NCBI GenBank assembly: GCA_958415525.1
Contig: CATYZE010000009.1
Location: forward strand, 6,010-70,009
DNA from: an uncultured Collinsella sp.
GTDB lineage: Bacteria; Actinomycetota; Coriobacteriia; Coriobacteriales; Coriobacteriaceae
Direction: 5' to 3'
DNA: 64,000 nt
In this document: piece by piece, positions 34,444 through 43,433 of the stretch
Layout of the letters: every line of letters starts with the position of its first letter
Numbering within the stretch: position 1 is the stretch's first letter
Notes under the pieces: generated by a model
The model's database searches: none
Seen by the model: only the letters and a program-made list of their open reading frames with translations
Told to the model about the DNA's origin: nothing
Made by a program: the position numbers and the translations under genes

Positions 34444-35373
34444 CTAAGCAGCGAGATCGGATGCGTCTTGGTAGGACGCCATAGGACGGGTAGCGCCCGC
34501 GACCGTGGTCACCAGATCGCGAACGCGGGAGAACGTGGCAGTGACTACCTCGTTGGCACGGCTGTAGTCAACATCGCGCTCGTAGAGCGAAACGAGCGCA
34601 CGGCCCATGCCATAGGTGCCCGCGGCAGCAGTGAGCGCCTTGACGGCAAACCCAATATGCGGCGTCTGCTTGACGAGCGCGCGGGTGACCGCGCGGATCA
34701 CAAGACCGCCGGCAAGCACGCCCGCGACCTCGTAGCCGCGCTCGGGCTTAATGCCGCGTCCAAAGACGGCAGCGAGCTCAAAGAGCATGCCCACCTGCGC
34801 CAGCGCCATAACGGGATAATCGGCGCCCGGCAAAAACACCAGCGCACCAGTCGCCATATTGGTGAGCGCGCACGAGGTGATGATACGATTGGCCGCCGCG
34901 ATGCGCATGAAGGCAAAGTTCGCCGCAAAAGCCGTTTCCTTGTCGGTGCGGTCGAGAATCCAGCGGGCAAGCGTCTCGAGCAGATACGTCTTATCGGTTG
35001 CCGCGACAACGCCGAGCATGGGCGTGGACTCCTCGATAAACGGCACCTCCACAGCAGACTCGGCAAGCACGCACACGGGCGCGCCGGCGATCACGAGCTC
35101 CTGCACGGCACTCTCCAAGCGGTCGGAACCACACGAGAGCACCAGCACCACATCGGTATCGGTCTTTGGAGCAATTCGCTCCTCCCCCAGACGCTCGACG
35201 CGCACAATGCCCGAGGTCGTCTGCGGCACAAAGGCGTCACGCACCGTCTCGGCCAGAAAGCGCGAGGCGGACGAATCCAGATAGACCGAAACGCGCACCG
35301 GCGTATCGGAATCCTTCTTAACGGACGCGCCCATCTTAAAAGCGCGGGTCAGCTTATCTACGGGAATTTTCAT
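34444..35373 (-). CDS. DUF697-like protein of unknown function in the elongation operon
   Basis: No confident function. The 309-residue protein has an N-terminal Rossmann-like half (about 25-120: VRVSVYLDSSASRFLAE, then VVLVLSCGSDRLESAVQEL) and a hydrophobic Ala-rich half (about 150-260) whose LPGADYPVMALAQVGM segment resembles the PxxD..xLxxxQ motif of DUF697/YcjF membrane proteins. No P-loop is visible, although DUF697 domains are often fused to GTPases. It lies 18 bases after rodA and 10 bases before the radical-SAM gene, so it is probably cotranscribed with mreBCD-mrdA-rodA. Confidence 0.75.
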   Translation of the reverse strand: MKIPVDKLTRAFKMGASVKKDSDTPVRVSVYLDSSASRFLAETVRDAFVPQTTSGIVRVERLGEERIAPKTDTDVVLVLSCGSDRLESAVQELVIAGAPVCVLAESAVEVPFIEESTPMLGVVAATDKTYLLETLARWILDRTDKETAFAANFAFMRIAAANRIITSCALTNMATGALVFLPGADYPVMALAQVGMLFELAAVFGRGIKPERGYEVAGVLAGGLVIRAVTRALVKQTPHIGFAVKALTAAAGTYGMGRALVSLYERDVDYSRANEVVTATFSRVRDLVTTVAGATRPMASYQDASDLAA

Positions 35374-35391
35374 AGCAAACCCCTCCAGCGG

Positions 35392-36618
35392 TTACGCGGC
35401 GCCCGAACGATGCCGCCATATGGATTGTACGATACCCACCGTCAGCAGCTGAATCATCATCGAAGACGAACCGAAGCTAATAAACGGTAGCGGAATACCG
35501 GTAATCGGCATCATGCCGATGCACATGCCGATGTTTTCGAAGGTCTGGAACGCCCACATGCCAACGATGCCCACACACGAAAGACGCAAAAACAGTGACT
35601 CACACTTAAAGGCGACGCGAATCGTCGAAAAGATCAACAGCACGTAGAGGCACAGGAGCAAAAAGGAACCGCAAAAGCCAAAGGTCTCGGACAGGAAGGC
35701 GAAGACGAAGTCGGTGTGGAACTCAGGCAGAAAGCCGCCGGCCGACTGCGTCGCATGGCCCAAGCCCTTACCAAAGAAGCCGCCCGAGCCAACGGCGATA
35801 AGCGACTGCTGCAGGTTGTAGGCATCGTCCGAATCGGCATTATCGGGGTCGATAAAGACCGTCAGACGGTTCATCTGATACTGCTTGATGAGCACGTCGT
35901 GGCCGAGCAACGAATCAAAGACCGAATCGAGCGCCAGGACGAGGGCCACCAGGCCCACGAGCAGGGCCAAGGTCGACAGCACCCATTCGCGGCGTGCACC
36001 GCTCATGCAGATGACGATGGCACCCGAGACCAGCACGACCAAGCCCGAGCCCAGGTCGCCCATGGCAACGACGGCCAAAAACGGAATGGACAGCATGCCG
36101 CAGAGCTTGACGTAGTCGCGAACGGTATCGATGCGACCGTTATACTGCGAGCCAAGCGTGGCAATAAAGAAGATGGTGATGAGCTTGGCAAGCTCAACCG
36201 GCTGGAATGTCAAGCCGATACCGGGAATCTTGATCCAGCCCGTCATGCCCAGACCGCCTGTATAGGACAGACCCGGAATCTTGGGCGAGAAGATCACGAT
36301 CAGGTCGATGACGAGCAACGCCGTCGAGAAGTTGGAGATGCCGCGCAGGTCGGTACGCCACACCAGCACCGCAAGCACCGCGCCAATGCCAATGCCCAGC
36401 AGGTGGCGCGAGAATGAGGCGTCGGCCTTAAACTGTGACGCCGACCAAATAATGATGGCGCCATAGGCAACGAGCGCGACGGTAGCCAGCAGCACACCGA
36501 TATGCACCTTTTGGCGAAACGTGCCGCGCGAGGCCGAAAGTTGCTTGTTGACGCGGTCCAGGCTGCTGCGAGAGCCGGTCTTGGTTGAACGGAACAGATC
36601 CGCCGGAGAAAAATCCAT
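35392..36618 (-). CDS. rodA: SEDS-family peptidoglycan polymerase RodA
   Basis: Glycan-strand polymerase of the elongasome, working with PBP2. 408 residues with about ten membrane helices after a 40-residue cytoplasmic N-terminus. Family blocks: GLTFQPVELAKL, FIDPDNADSDDAYNLQQS, HTDFVFAFLSETFGF and the C-terminal GIPLPFISFGSSSM. It is ten bases downstream of mrdA, the usual RodA-PBP2 pairing. Confidence 0.97.
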   Translation of the reverse strand: MDFSPADLFRSTKTGSRSSLDRVNKQLSASRGTFRQKVHIGVLLATVALVAYGAIIIWSASQFKADASFSRHLLGIGIGAVLAVLVWRTDLRGISNFSTALLVIDLIVIFSPKIPGLSYTGGLGMTGWIKIPGIGLTFQPVELAKLITIFFIATLGSQYNGRIDTVRDYVKLCGMLSIPFLAVVAMGDLGSGLVVLVSGAIVICMSGARREWVLSTLALLVGLVALVLALDSVFDSLLGHDVLIKQYQMNRLTVFIDPDNADSDDAYNLQQSLIAVGSGGFFGKGLGHATQSAGGFLPEFHTDFVFAFLSETFGFCGSFLLLCLYVLLIFSTIRVAFKCESLFLRLSCVGIVGMWAFQTFENIGMCIGMMPITGIPLPFISFGSSSMMIQLLTVGIVQSIWRHRSGAA

Positions 36619-36627
36619 CGCAACCTC

Positions 36628-38697
36628 CTATCGAACCGAAGAATCGCCCGAGGCCGAAGAGGTATCGGGCTCGTCATAAATCACGCCGAGCACGTCGCGC
36701 ACGACATGCATGGCGGTATCTGAGCCACCGCCGCCCTGCTCCAGGACAGTAGCGATGACATACTTGGGATCATCGGCCGGTGCATAGGCGCAGAACCACG
36801 CGTATTCGTCCTCGCCGCTTTTCTCGCCCGTGCCCGACTTGCCGTATACCTGCGGCGTCAGGGTGCCAAAGTGAGCCGCCAGGGACGTCGATGCCGTGTA
36901 AATCACGTCGTGCATGCCGTTGCGAACAAGAGTCAAATCCGAATCGCTGTTGATCTTGGCCTCCAGGCGCTTCTTCTTGCCCTTGCCGTTGTATTTATAG
37001 GCATCGCCGTCGCCATCGCGCGACACTGCAGACAAAAACACGTGAGGCACGTACTGTTTGCCGCCGTTGGCAAGACCCATATAAGCGCACGCCATCTGCA
37101 GGGGCGTCACCAGAATGTCGCCCTGGCCGATAGCAATGTTGGTCATATCGCCGGCATTCCACTTGCGGTCCTCGGCAGAGGCGTCGGTAAAGTACGACTC
37201 TTTCCACTCGGCATCGGGAATACGGCCCGCGCCCTCACTCGGCAGATCAATACCGCAGGTCTTGCCTAGGCCCCAGCGACGAAAGACCTCCTGCAGGCCC
37301 TCAGGATGTTGCTCGTCATAAAAGAACGCCTTGCCCATGTCGTAGAAGACGGGGTCGCAAGAGTTGGCGATACCCGACTGCAGCGTCATGGTGCCGTGGC
37401 CGGAATGCAGCCAGCAGTACTTACCCCACGACTTGCCCAGACCCGTCCAATAGCCCGTGCAGTTGGTCGTCTGCCCCGACGTGTAGGTTCCAAACTCAAG
37501 ACCGGCCAGTGCCGAAAGCGGCTTGATGGTCGAGGCCGACATGTACTGTCCGCTAATGGCGCGGTTGAGCAGCGGGTGCGAACCCTTGTCATCATTAAGC
37601 TCGGTCCACACGTCATTTGAGACGCCGCCGATAAAGACGGAAGGATCGAACTTGGGCTGGCTCGCCATGCCCAGGATTTCGCCATTGTTGGGATCGAGAC
37701 ACACCACAGCGCCGTTGCCGGCATTGCTGTAGCCAGTGGTCTTGGCAAGCTCGATGGCGCTCGCCAGCGCCGTCTCACAGGCCTGTTGGATCTTAAGGTC
37801 GAGCGTGAGCTTAATGTCGGAGCCGGCCTTGGCGGGCACGGCGCCGGCCTGACCGGTCACATTGCCCGAGGCATCGACCTTGACGGTCTGCTCGCCACGA
37901 ATACCCTGCAGCAGGTTTTCGTAGTAGCTCTCAACACCCGCCTGGCCCACGATATCGCCCGACTGGTACGTAATCCGGCCAGCAGAAGCATCATCATCGC
38001 CAGAGGTTTTCTTATTCTGGGCCTCGAGCTGCTCGGAGGTAATGGTGCCGGTATAGCCCAAGATATGGCATGCCGTCTCGCCATATGGATACTGGCGCTC
38101 GGTACGCTCGGCAATCTTGACGCCCGGGAACTCGCCGGCGTGCTCCTGAATATAGGCAACCGTGGAGCGACGGACGTCCGTCGCGATGGTATGCAGGCTC
38201 TGGGCGCCCTCGGAATTGTCCTGGATATTGCGCAGAACCGCCACGTAGGGCATGCCGAGCACATTGGCAAGATGGCGAACCAGAACCTCATCCTCGGCAA
38301 GGTCGCGGTAGGCCACGACAGCAAGTGAGGGACGGTTCTGGACAAGCGCCACGCCATTGCGGTCGAGGATGCGGCCGCGCACAGCGGGTGTGGTAACGGT
38401 GCGCGTCTGATTGCTATTAGCCTGCTTTTCGTAATAGTCCGACGAGACCATCTGCATGCCCCACAGCTTGACGGCAAGCGCCGCAAACATCGCGCCCACA
38501 CCCGTGGTGAGGATGGAAAAGCGGCCCTTAAAGGCGGTCGCCGCGGTATTGCCCTCGCCCTCGGTGGCGCGCGGGGCCGTTCCATGCTGCGTATCGTAGG
38601 TAAAACGGGAATCGCCGCGACGCATGATGACCAGCGCGACCACGATGGCCACAACCAGCACGATACCGGCGATAATAACCGTCATCTGGGAAGACAT
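36628..38697 (-). CDS. mrdA: Penicillin-binding protein 2 (transpeptidase)
   Basis: Cross-links lateral-wall peptidoglycan with RodA. 689 residues: dimerisation domain (about 100-280, with AVRGRILDRNG), transpeptidase motifs S389-TIK392, SCD at 446-448, and KSGT near 625. Position three of the SxN motif is Asp, which is common in the PBP2 class. Unusually it has two N-terminal hydrophobic segments, about 6-25 and 62-82, separated by a soluble linker; PBP2 normally has one. The Cys pair in CTGYWTGLGKSWGKYCW could form a disulfide outside the cell. Start ATG 38697. Confidence 0.96.
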   Translation of the reverse strand: MSSQMTVIIAGIVLVVAIVVALVIMRRGDSRFTYDTQHGTAPRATEGEGNTAATAFKGRFSILTTGVGAMFAALAVKLWGMQMVSSDYYEKQANSNQTRTVTTPAVRGRILDRNGVALVQNRPSLAVVAYRDLAEDEVLVRHLANVLGMPYVAVLRNIQDNSEGAQSLHTIATDVRRSTVAYIQEHAGEFPGVKIAERTERQYPYGETACHILGYTGTITSEQLEAQNKKTSGDDDASAGRITYQSGDIVGQAGVESYYENLLQGIRGEQTVKVDASGNVTGQAGAVPAKAGSDIKLTLDLKIQQACETALASAIELAKTTGYSNAGNGAVVCLDPNNGEILGMASQPKFDPSVFIGGVSNDVWTELNDDKGSHPLLNRAISGQYMSASTIKPLSALAGLEFGTYTSGQTTNCTGYWTGLGKSWGKYCWLHSGHGTMTLQSGIANSCDPVFYDMGKAFFYDEQHPEGLQEVFRRWGLGKTCGIDLPSEGAGRIPDAEWKESYFTDASAEDRKWNAGDMTNIAIGQGDILVTPLQMACAYMGLANGGKQYVPHVFLSAVSRDGDGDAYKYNGKGKKKRLEAKINSDSDLTLVRNGMHDVIYTASTSLAAHFGTLTPQVYGKSGTGEKSGEDEYAWFCAYAPADDPKYVIATVLEQGGGGSDTAMHVVRDVLGVIYDEPDTSSASGDSSVR

Positions 38698-38710
38698 CTA
38701 CGGACCTCCC

Positions 38711-39277
38711 CTATTTGAGCTTACGGGTCTTGGGCTTAAAGCGCATGCCCGTCTGGCGTCCGCCACGTGCGGAGAATCCATAACCGGACTGCGGCACGAC
38801 GCCGGACATCAAAAACGGAATGGCAACCAGACCCGTCAGGATCGAAGACGGCAGCGCATGGCCGAAGATCGCAACGACAAAGCTCGTCTCCAAACCCATA
38901 AACAGCAAGATGATGCTGTAGATCACATTAATGACGAGCGCGAAGGCGCCCACGGTGACGCCGCGCGCACTCGGGCTACCGCCCGTCTGACCGGCGGCGC
39001 TATGCACCAGGGCAAAAGAACCCACGGTCAGCAGGAGCGACATAACGCCCACCGGCACGGCAGCGGAAAGGTCATAGAACAAGCCGCTGCAAAAACCGCA
39101 CACGACGGCACGGTTCGGGTCGCCCGAGAACACGCTTAGGCACACCAAGATAATCATGAAGTTGACGCGACCGCCCGCAATGGAGATCTGCGGTGCCAGG
39201 CCTGCCTGCAGCAGCACGCACACGATGGCGGCGATTACAAACGTGCGGGAGCTCATCCCCTGCTCGTGTAGATCCAT
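38711..39277 (-). CDS. mreD: Rod-shape-determining protein MreD
   Basis: Membrane component of the elongasome. About 188 residues with five or six hydrophobic helices and a basic C-terminus (RFKPKTRKLK). Typical MreD features are VNFMIILVCLSVFSGDPNRA and GLFYDLSAAVPVGVMSL. ATG 39277 has AGGGGG seven bases upstream; ATG 39283 is one base from that site and so less likely. It lies between mreC and mrdA in the standard order. Confidence 0.93.
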   Translation of the reverse strand: MDLHEQGMSSRTFVIAAIVCVLLQAGLAPQISIAGGRVNFMIILVCLSVFSGDPNRAVVCGFCSGLFYDLSAAVPVGVMSLLLTVGSFALVHSAAGQTGGSPSARGVTVGAFALVINVIYSIILLFMGLETSFVVAIFGHALPSSILTGLVAIPFLMSGVVPQSGYGFSARGGRQTGMRFKPKTRKLK

Positions 39278-39288
39278 GGACATGCCCC

Positions 39289-40287
39289 CTATTCGCTCGA
39301 TCCGGAATCGGTCGTCTCAGACGTGTCGGAACTGTCATCCGAGCTCTCGTCCTTCGTCTTGGTCGCGGCATCGCGCGACGTTCCCTGCGGCGTGCTATTA
39401 GCGGTGTTCACGTCCTCATCCGAGGCCGACTGTTCGTCGGTCAGCGAGGTGATGACCAGCACTTCCTCGTTGTTCTCGGCCGTGGTCTGAGCGCGCACCA
39501 CAATGGTGTAGTACACGTCGTTTGCCGATTTCTCAACCGACGAGACGGTGCCGAGCGGAAGGCCCTTGGGGAACACACCGCCAATGCCCGAGGTCACGAT
39601 GATGTCGCCAACCTTAACGTCGGAATCGACGCTCACATACTCAAGACGCAGCGTGCCGTCAGCCTGACCCTGCAGCATGCCCTGGGCGCGCGTATCCTGC
39701 ACCATGGCGGACACGCCCGAGTTCTCGTCGCCAATCAGGCGCACGGTGGACGTCTTGGCCGAGACTTCGATGATCTGGCCTATGACACCGGCAGAACTCG
39801 TCACGGGCATGTTAATGGTAAGCCCGTCGGCAGAACCCTTATCGATGGTAACGGTCGAGGTCCAGGCATCGCCCGAAGCGCCGACGATACGAGCTGCAGT
39901 GGACTTGAGGTTGTAGGTCGACTGCAGACCGACCAGACCCTCCAGTCGCTCGGCGGTCTTTTGAGCCTCGGAGAGCTCGGCGACCTTAGAGGTCAGTTCC
40001 TCGTTTTGCTTCTTAAGCTCGTCAAGCGTGTCCTGTGACGCCGTAAGGTTAGAGAACACGTTACCGATCGCATTGAAGGGAGCCGCCACAGCCGAGCCCA
40101 GAAAACGCACCGGCGAGGTAATCGTCGTCACGCCCGAACGAACGGCATGAATCGGCCCCGTCTCGCCCTCACGAATATAAAACGTGAGCAGCAACACCGA
40201 AATCAGGCTGAAAACAATCAACGGGCGCATACCCGTTGATTGTCGCTTGGTATTCAGATTTGTGGAGAAACCCGAAGATCGTGCCAA
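39289..40287 (-). CDS. mreC: Rod-shape-determining protein MreC
   Basis: Periplasmic/extracellular scaffold that activates PBP2. 332 residues: membrane helix at about 22-38, a coiled coil at about 84-115 (TLDELKKQNEELTSKVAELS), the two beta-barrel MreC core (RIVGASGDAW; TSGIGGVFPKGLPLGTV), and a long Ser/Asp/Thr-rich acidic tail of about 50 residues. The start is TTG 40287 with AGGTGG seven bases upstream. It follows mreB by 21 bases. Confidence 0.96.
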   Translation of the reverse strand: MARSSGFSTNLNTKRQSTGMRPLIVFSLISVLLLTFYIREGETGPIHAVRSGVTTITSPVRFLGSAVAAPFNAIGNVFSNLTASQDTLDELKKQNEELTSKVAELSEAQKTAERLEGLVGLQSTYNLKSTAARIVGASGDAWTSTVTIDKGSADGLTINMPVTSSAGVIGQIIEVSAKTSTVRLIGDENSGVSAMVQDTRAQGMLQGQADGTLRLEYVSVDSDVKVGDIIVTSGIGGVFPKGLPLGTVSSVEKSANDVYYTIVVRAQTTAENNEEVLVITSLTDEQSASDEDVNTANSTPQGTSRDAATKTKDESSDDSSDTSETTDSGSSE

Positions 40288-40308
40288 ATGGAATCCACCT
40301 TTTGGAAA

Positions 40309-41352
40309 TTAAGCATTGGTCTGGACGAAGCCGCCATCAAACGCATTGGCCTCGAGCACGCGGGCACAGCCGTTAACAACGTTATCGAGCGCCGTGGGGC
40401 TGACGTTGACCGAAACGCCGGTCTCATCGCGCAGGCGCACGTCGAGACCGCGCAGCAGCGCGCCGCCACCAGTCAGCAAAATGCCGTAGTACATAAGGTC
40501 CGAGGCAAGATCGGGAGGCGTAGCGTCGAGTGCGTCCTTGACGGCCTTGGCCATCTCGTCGAGCGGCTTGTTGAGCGCGCGACGAATCTCCTCGCTCTCG
40601 ATGCGCACGGTCTTGGGCAGACCGGTGATCACGTCGCGGCCGTTGACCTCGACGTCGAGCTCGTCCTTGAGCGGCACGGCGGAGCCGACCTTGATCTTGA
40701 TGTCCTCTGCCGTACGCTCGCCGATGGCCAGGTTGTAGGCATCACGAACGTGCGTAAGGATGGCCTGATCGAACTCGTCGCCGGCAATACGAATGGACTG
40801 CGAGACGACGATGCCGCCCATAGCGATAACGGCAACCTCGGTGGTACCGCCACCGATGTCGATGACCATGGAACCGGTAGGTTCCTCAACGGGCAGGTCG
40901 GCGCCGATAGCGGCGGCCATAGGCTCTTCGATCAGATAGGCCTGGCGGGCACCGGCCTGGATCGTAGCCTCAAAGACAGCGCGCTTCTCGACCGACGTGA
41001 CACCGGAGGGAACGCAGACGACAACACGCGGACGCGGAGTCCACGGATAGCGCTTCTCGGACGCCTTGTCGATAAAGTAGCGAAGCATGGCCTCGGTAAC
41101 ATCGAAGTCGGCGATGACGCCGTCCTTCAGGGGACGAACGGCCACGATGTTGCCGGGCGTACGGCCGAGCATGCGCTTTGCCTCGATACCGACCGCCAGG
41201 ATGCGCTCGTCGTTCTTGTCGATGGCGACAACAGAGGGCTCGCGAATGACGATGCCCTTGCCGCGCACGGAGACAAGCGTATTTGCGGTACCGAGGTCGA
41301 TGGCAAGATCGCCCGCATAGCTACCGAAGAACATATCCATCAAAGAAAACAA
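40309..41352 (-). CDS. mreB: Cell-shape actin homologue MreB
   Basis: ATP-dependent filament that directs lateral wall synthesis. 347 residues with phosphate-1 LAIDLGTANTLV, connect-1 PSGVTSVEKRAV, phosphate-2 VIDIGGGTTEVAV and adenosine LTGGGALLRGL. The start is TTG 41352, with AGGAG five bases upstream; ATG 41340 is an alternative. It heads the mreBCD-mrdA-rodA run. A -10-like TATGAT lies upstream without a good -35, so the promoter is not resolved. Confidence 0.97.
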   Translation of the reverse strand: MFSLMDMFFGSYAGDLAIDLGTANTLVSVRGKGIVIREPSVVAIDKNDERILAVGIEAKRMLGRTPGNIVAVRPLKDGVIADFDVTEAMLRYFIDKASEKRYPWTPRPRVVVCVPSGVTSVEKRAVFEATIQAGARQAYLIEEPMAAAIGADLPVEEPTGSMVIDIGGGTTEVAVIAMGGIVVSQSIRIAGDEFDQAILTHVRDAYNLAIGERTAEDIKIKVGSAVPLKDELDVEVNGRDVITGLPKTVRIESEEIRRALNKPLDEMAKAVKDALDATPPDLASDLMYYGILLTGGGALLRGLDVRLRDETGVSVNVSPTALDNVVNGCARVLEANAFDGGFVQTNA

Positions 41353-41412
41353 CGCAACTCCTGATGTGTTGGATGATTGCTGGAAAACTACTAGCTCATC
41401 ATACTAGCGCAA

Positions 41413-41445
41413 GCCCGGCACCTCACTTGCGGTGAAGCGCCGGGC
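41413..41445 (-). terminator. GC-rich hairpin between the TPR gene and mreB
   Basis: Seven-bp perfect outer arms (41439-41445 and 41413-41419) with TCAC/GTGA inner pairing, 22 bases past the TPR gene stop. The T-run after it is poor (TTGCG), so termination may be weak. Confidence 0.5.
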
Positions 41446-41467
41446 AAAGCTAAATCCCATAAGGTCA

Positions 41468-42772
41468 CTACTGGTTGTCAGCAGCCGAGAAATCCATATC
41501 GAGCGAAGAAACGGCCCAGCCGATATGGTTGTCGGAGCGCACGAATTTGACGGTGTACTCCTGCTCGCCGCCCTTGGACAGCGATGCCTTCACCTTGGCG
41601 GTCGTCTCGGTCATGGACTGATCCATGCCCTCGACGGACACGGTGGCACCCTGCGGAATCGAGGAGATGATCATCGACTTAGCGTCCTCGGACAGGCTCG
41701 AGGCCAGGCAAGACTCGGCCTTTGCGGTGTCACCGTCGCCGGCAGCCTGGAACAGATCGGTAACAACAGACTCCTGAGACGGGAAGCCAAAGCCGCGCGT
41801 GTAGGCAAAGCCCAGACCGCCCGCGGCGATCAAAATAAGCAGAAGCAGCACGATGAAGACTTTGAGACCCGTGTGGCGATGGCGACGACGGACCTTGGCC
41901 TGCTTACGATCCTGACGGTCCTGCTGGACCATCTCGGACTCGGACAGCGTAAAGAAGCCGGTGTCCGAGGGATCGGGCATAAACTGACCGGTCGCGCCCG
42001 TAGGATCGAGAGGATCGACGGCAGGAGCGTCCATCGCGGGCGCCGGAGCCGTGGCCATAGCCGTCTGGGCAGACAGCGCGGCAAGCGAATCGTGCACGCG
42101 GGCAAGCTCATCGGCTTGCTCGGAGGTGAGCTGGTAGATGCCATCGGCAGTAGCGGCGTTAAAGGCGTCGAGTGCGTCGGAGGGACGGCCGGCGGCAGAA
42201 AGCGCCTGACCCATGCCGGCGTTGAGCGCACGCGTGTCGTCGCGGGGGCCGGCAAAGTCGATAGCCGTGCGGTAGGTCTCCACGGCATCCGCCGGGCGGC
42301 CGAGCTTAATGAAGCAACGACCGAGCTCGCCGAGTGCGGCGGCAGGAGCCGGATTGGCGCCGTCGATGGCAGCCTGACGGAAGGCGGTTCCTGCGTTGGC
42401 ATAGTCGCCCGACTGGAACAGCGCATTGCCCAGGCCCAGATAGGCCTTGAACGGCGTGGCATAGGAAGCATCCTGCGTAGCAGCAGAGAACGCCTGAGCG
42501 GCCGTCGTGTAGTCGCCCACGGCGGCAAGCGCCTTGCCGCGGTTGGTGAGCAGCGCGCCGCGCTTGCCGTAGGTGCCGTCGTTGAGGGCGGCGGCATAGG
42601 CCTCGGCGGCCTCGGCATACATGCCCAGGTGCATCAAGGCGTTGCCACGAAGGTGATCGGCCTCGCCCATAATCTCATCGGGAGTCTTTGCCGCCCCAAG
42701 CATCTGGGCTGCAGCGGAAAAATCACCCGCGCGGTAAGCGGCGCGGCCCTGTTGGATCAGCTGGCTATTCAA
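41468..42772 (-). CDS. TPR-repeat membrane protein of unknown function
   Basis: 434 residues. The N-terminal 240 form about six tetratricopeptide-like repeats (AAYRAGDFSAAAQML, GDYTTAAQAFSAAT, GRPADAVETYRTAI and similar), suggesting a protein-protein scaffold in the cytoplasm. A Pro/Asp-rich linker and a basic stretch (RQDRKQAKVRRRHRH) precede one membrane helix at about 301-322. The external C-terminal domain (about 330-434) looks like a DUF4878-type lumazine-binding-like fold, with SVVTDLFQAAGDGDTAKAES. It may link a cytosolic complex to the cell surface; nothing more specific can be said. The cyclophilin gene is 11 bases upstream. Confidence 0.85.
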   Translation of the reverse strand: MNSQLIQQGRAAYRAGDFSAAAQMLGAAKTPDEIMGEADHLRGNALMHLGMYAEAAEAYAAALNDGTYGKRGALLTNRGKALAAVGDYTTAAQAFSAATQDASYATPFKAYLGLGNALFQSGDYANAGTAFRQAAIDGANPAPAAALGELGRCFIKLGRPADAVETYRTAIDFAGPRDDTRALNAGMGQALSAAGRPSDALDAFNAATADGIYQLTSEQADELARVHDSLAALSAQTAMATAPAPAMDAPAVDPLDPTGATGQFMPDPSDTGFFTLSESEMVQQDRQDRKQAKVRRRHRHTGLKVFIVLLLLILIAAGGLGFAYTRGFGFPSQESVVTDLFQAAGDGDTAKAESCLASSLSEDAKSMIISSIPQGATVSVEGMDQSMTETTAKVKASLSKGGEQEYTVKFVRSDNHIGWAVSSLDMDFSAADNQ

Positions 42773-42783
42773 GGAAGTCCCCT

Positions 42784-43326
42784 TTACTCGTGAACGATCT
42801 CGACATGGACGATCTCGTCGCCGGCACGCAGCTGCGAAATCACATCGAGACCCTCGACCGTGGTACCAAAGACGGTGTAACCGGAATCGAGGTTATGCTG
42901 GGCACCCAGGCAGAAGTAGAACTGCGAACCCGCGGAATCGGGGTCCATGGAGCGTGCCATGGCAAGGGCGCCATCGACATGGCTGTTGCGCGGATTGGTG
43001 GCAAACTCGCCCTTGATGCAGTAGCCGGGGCCACCGGTACCGGGCATGCCGTCGGGGCCCTCAAGACCGGCAGCGACGTCGGCGCCGGACATGTCGCGGG
43101 TATTGGGGTCGCCGCCCTGGATAACAAAACCGGGCACATAGCGATGGAACTTAAGGCCATCATAGAAGCCCATCGAGGAAAGCTCGCAGAAGTTCGCGAC
43201 ATGAATGGGAGCGCCCTCGCCGTCAAACTTGACCTTGATGGTACCCTTCGACGTCTCGATTACGGCGCACTCGTCGCCGACAAGCTGATACTCGGGCGTG
43301 TAGAGCTCTTTCTTAAAACCAAACAT
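42784..43326 (-). CDS. Cyclophilin-type peptidyl-prolyl isomerase
   Basis: Isomerises Xaa-Pro bonds in proteins. The 180-residue protein has the cyclophilin core: FHRYVPGFVIQGGDP (catalytic Arg), GSQFYFCLG and GYTVFGTTVEGLDV. There is no signal peptide or lipobox, so it is cytosolic. ATG 43326 has GGAAGGAA about seven bases upstream. A promoter is visible at 43366-43395. It is cotranscribed with the TPR membrane protein. Confidence 0.94.
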   Translation of the reverse strand: MFGFKKELYTPEYQLVGDECAVIETSKGTIKVKFDGEGAPIHVANFCELSSMGFYDGLKFHRYVPGFVIQGGDPNTRDMSGADVAAGLEGPDGMPGTGGPGYCIKGEFATNPRNSHVDGALAMARSMDPDSAGSQFYFCLGAQHNLDSGYTVFGTTVEGLDVISQLRAGDEIVHVEIVHE

Positions 43327-43365
43327 GTGGTTCCTTCCTCGTGCGTTTAAAGCATATTTGTACGA

Positions 43366-43395
43366 ATTGTAGCAATAAGCACGGGCTTACATCAA
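43366..43395 (-). promoter_or_regulatory. Promoter of the cyclophilin-TPR unit
   Basis: TTGATG (43390-43395), 18 bases, TACAAT (43366-43371) on the minus strand; leader of about 35 nt. Confidence 0.65.
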
Positions 43396-43433
43396 TTGCG
43401 CACGTAGGTTATGCCGACTATGGCGAACTAATT

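Noticed and set aside
37354..37362. Asp instead of Asn in the SxN motif of PBP2 (SCD)
   Set aside because: Asp at this position is common in the PBP2 class, so it is not evidence of an inactive enzyme.
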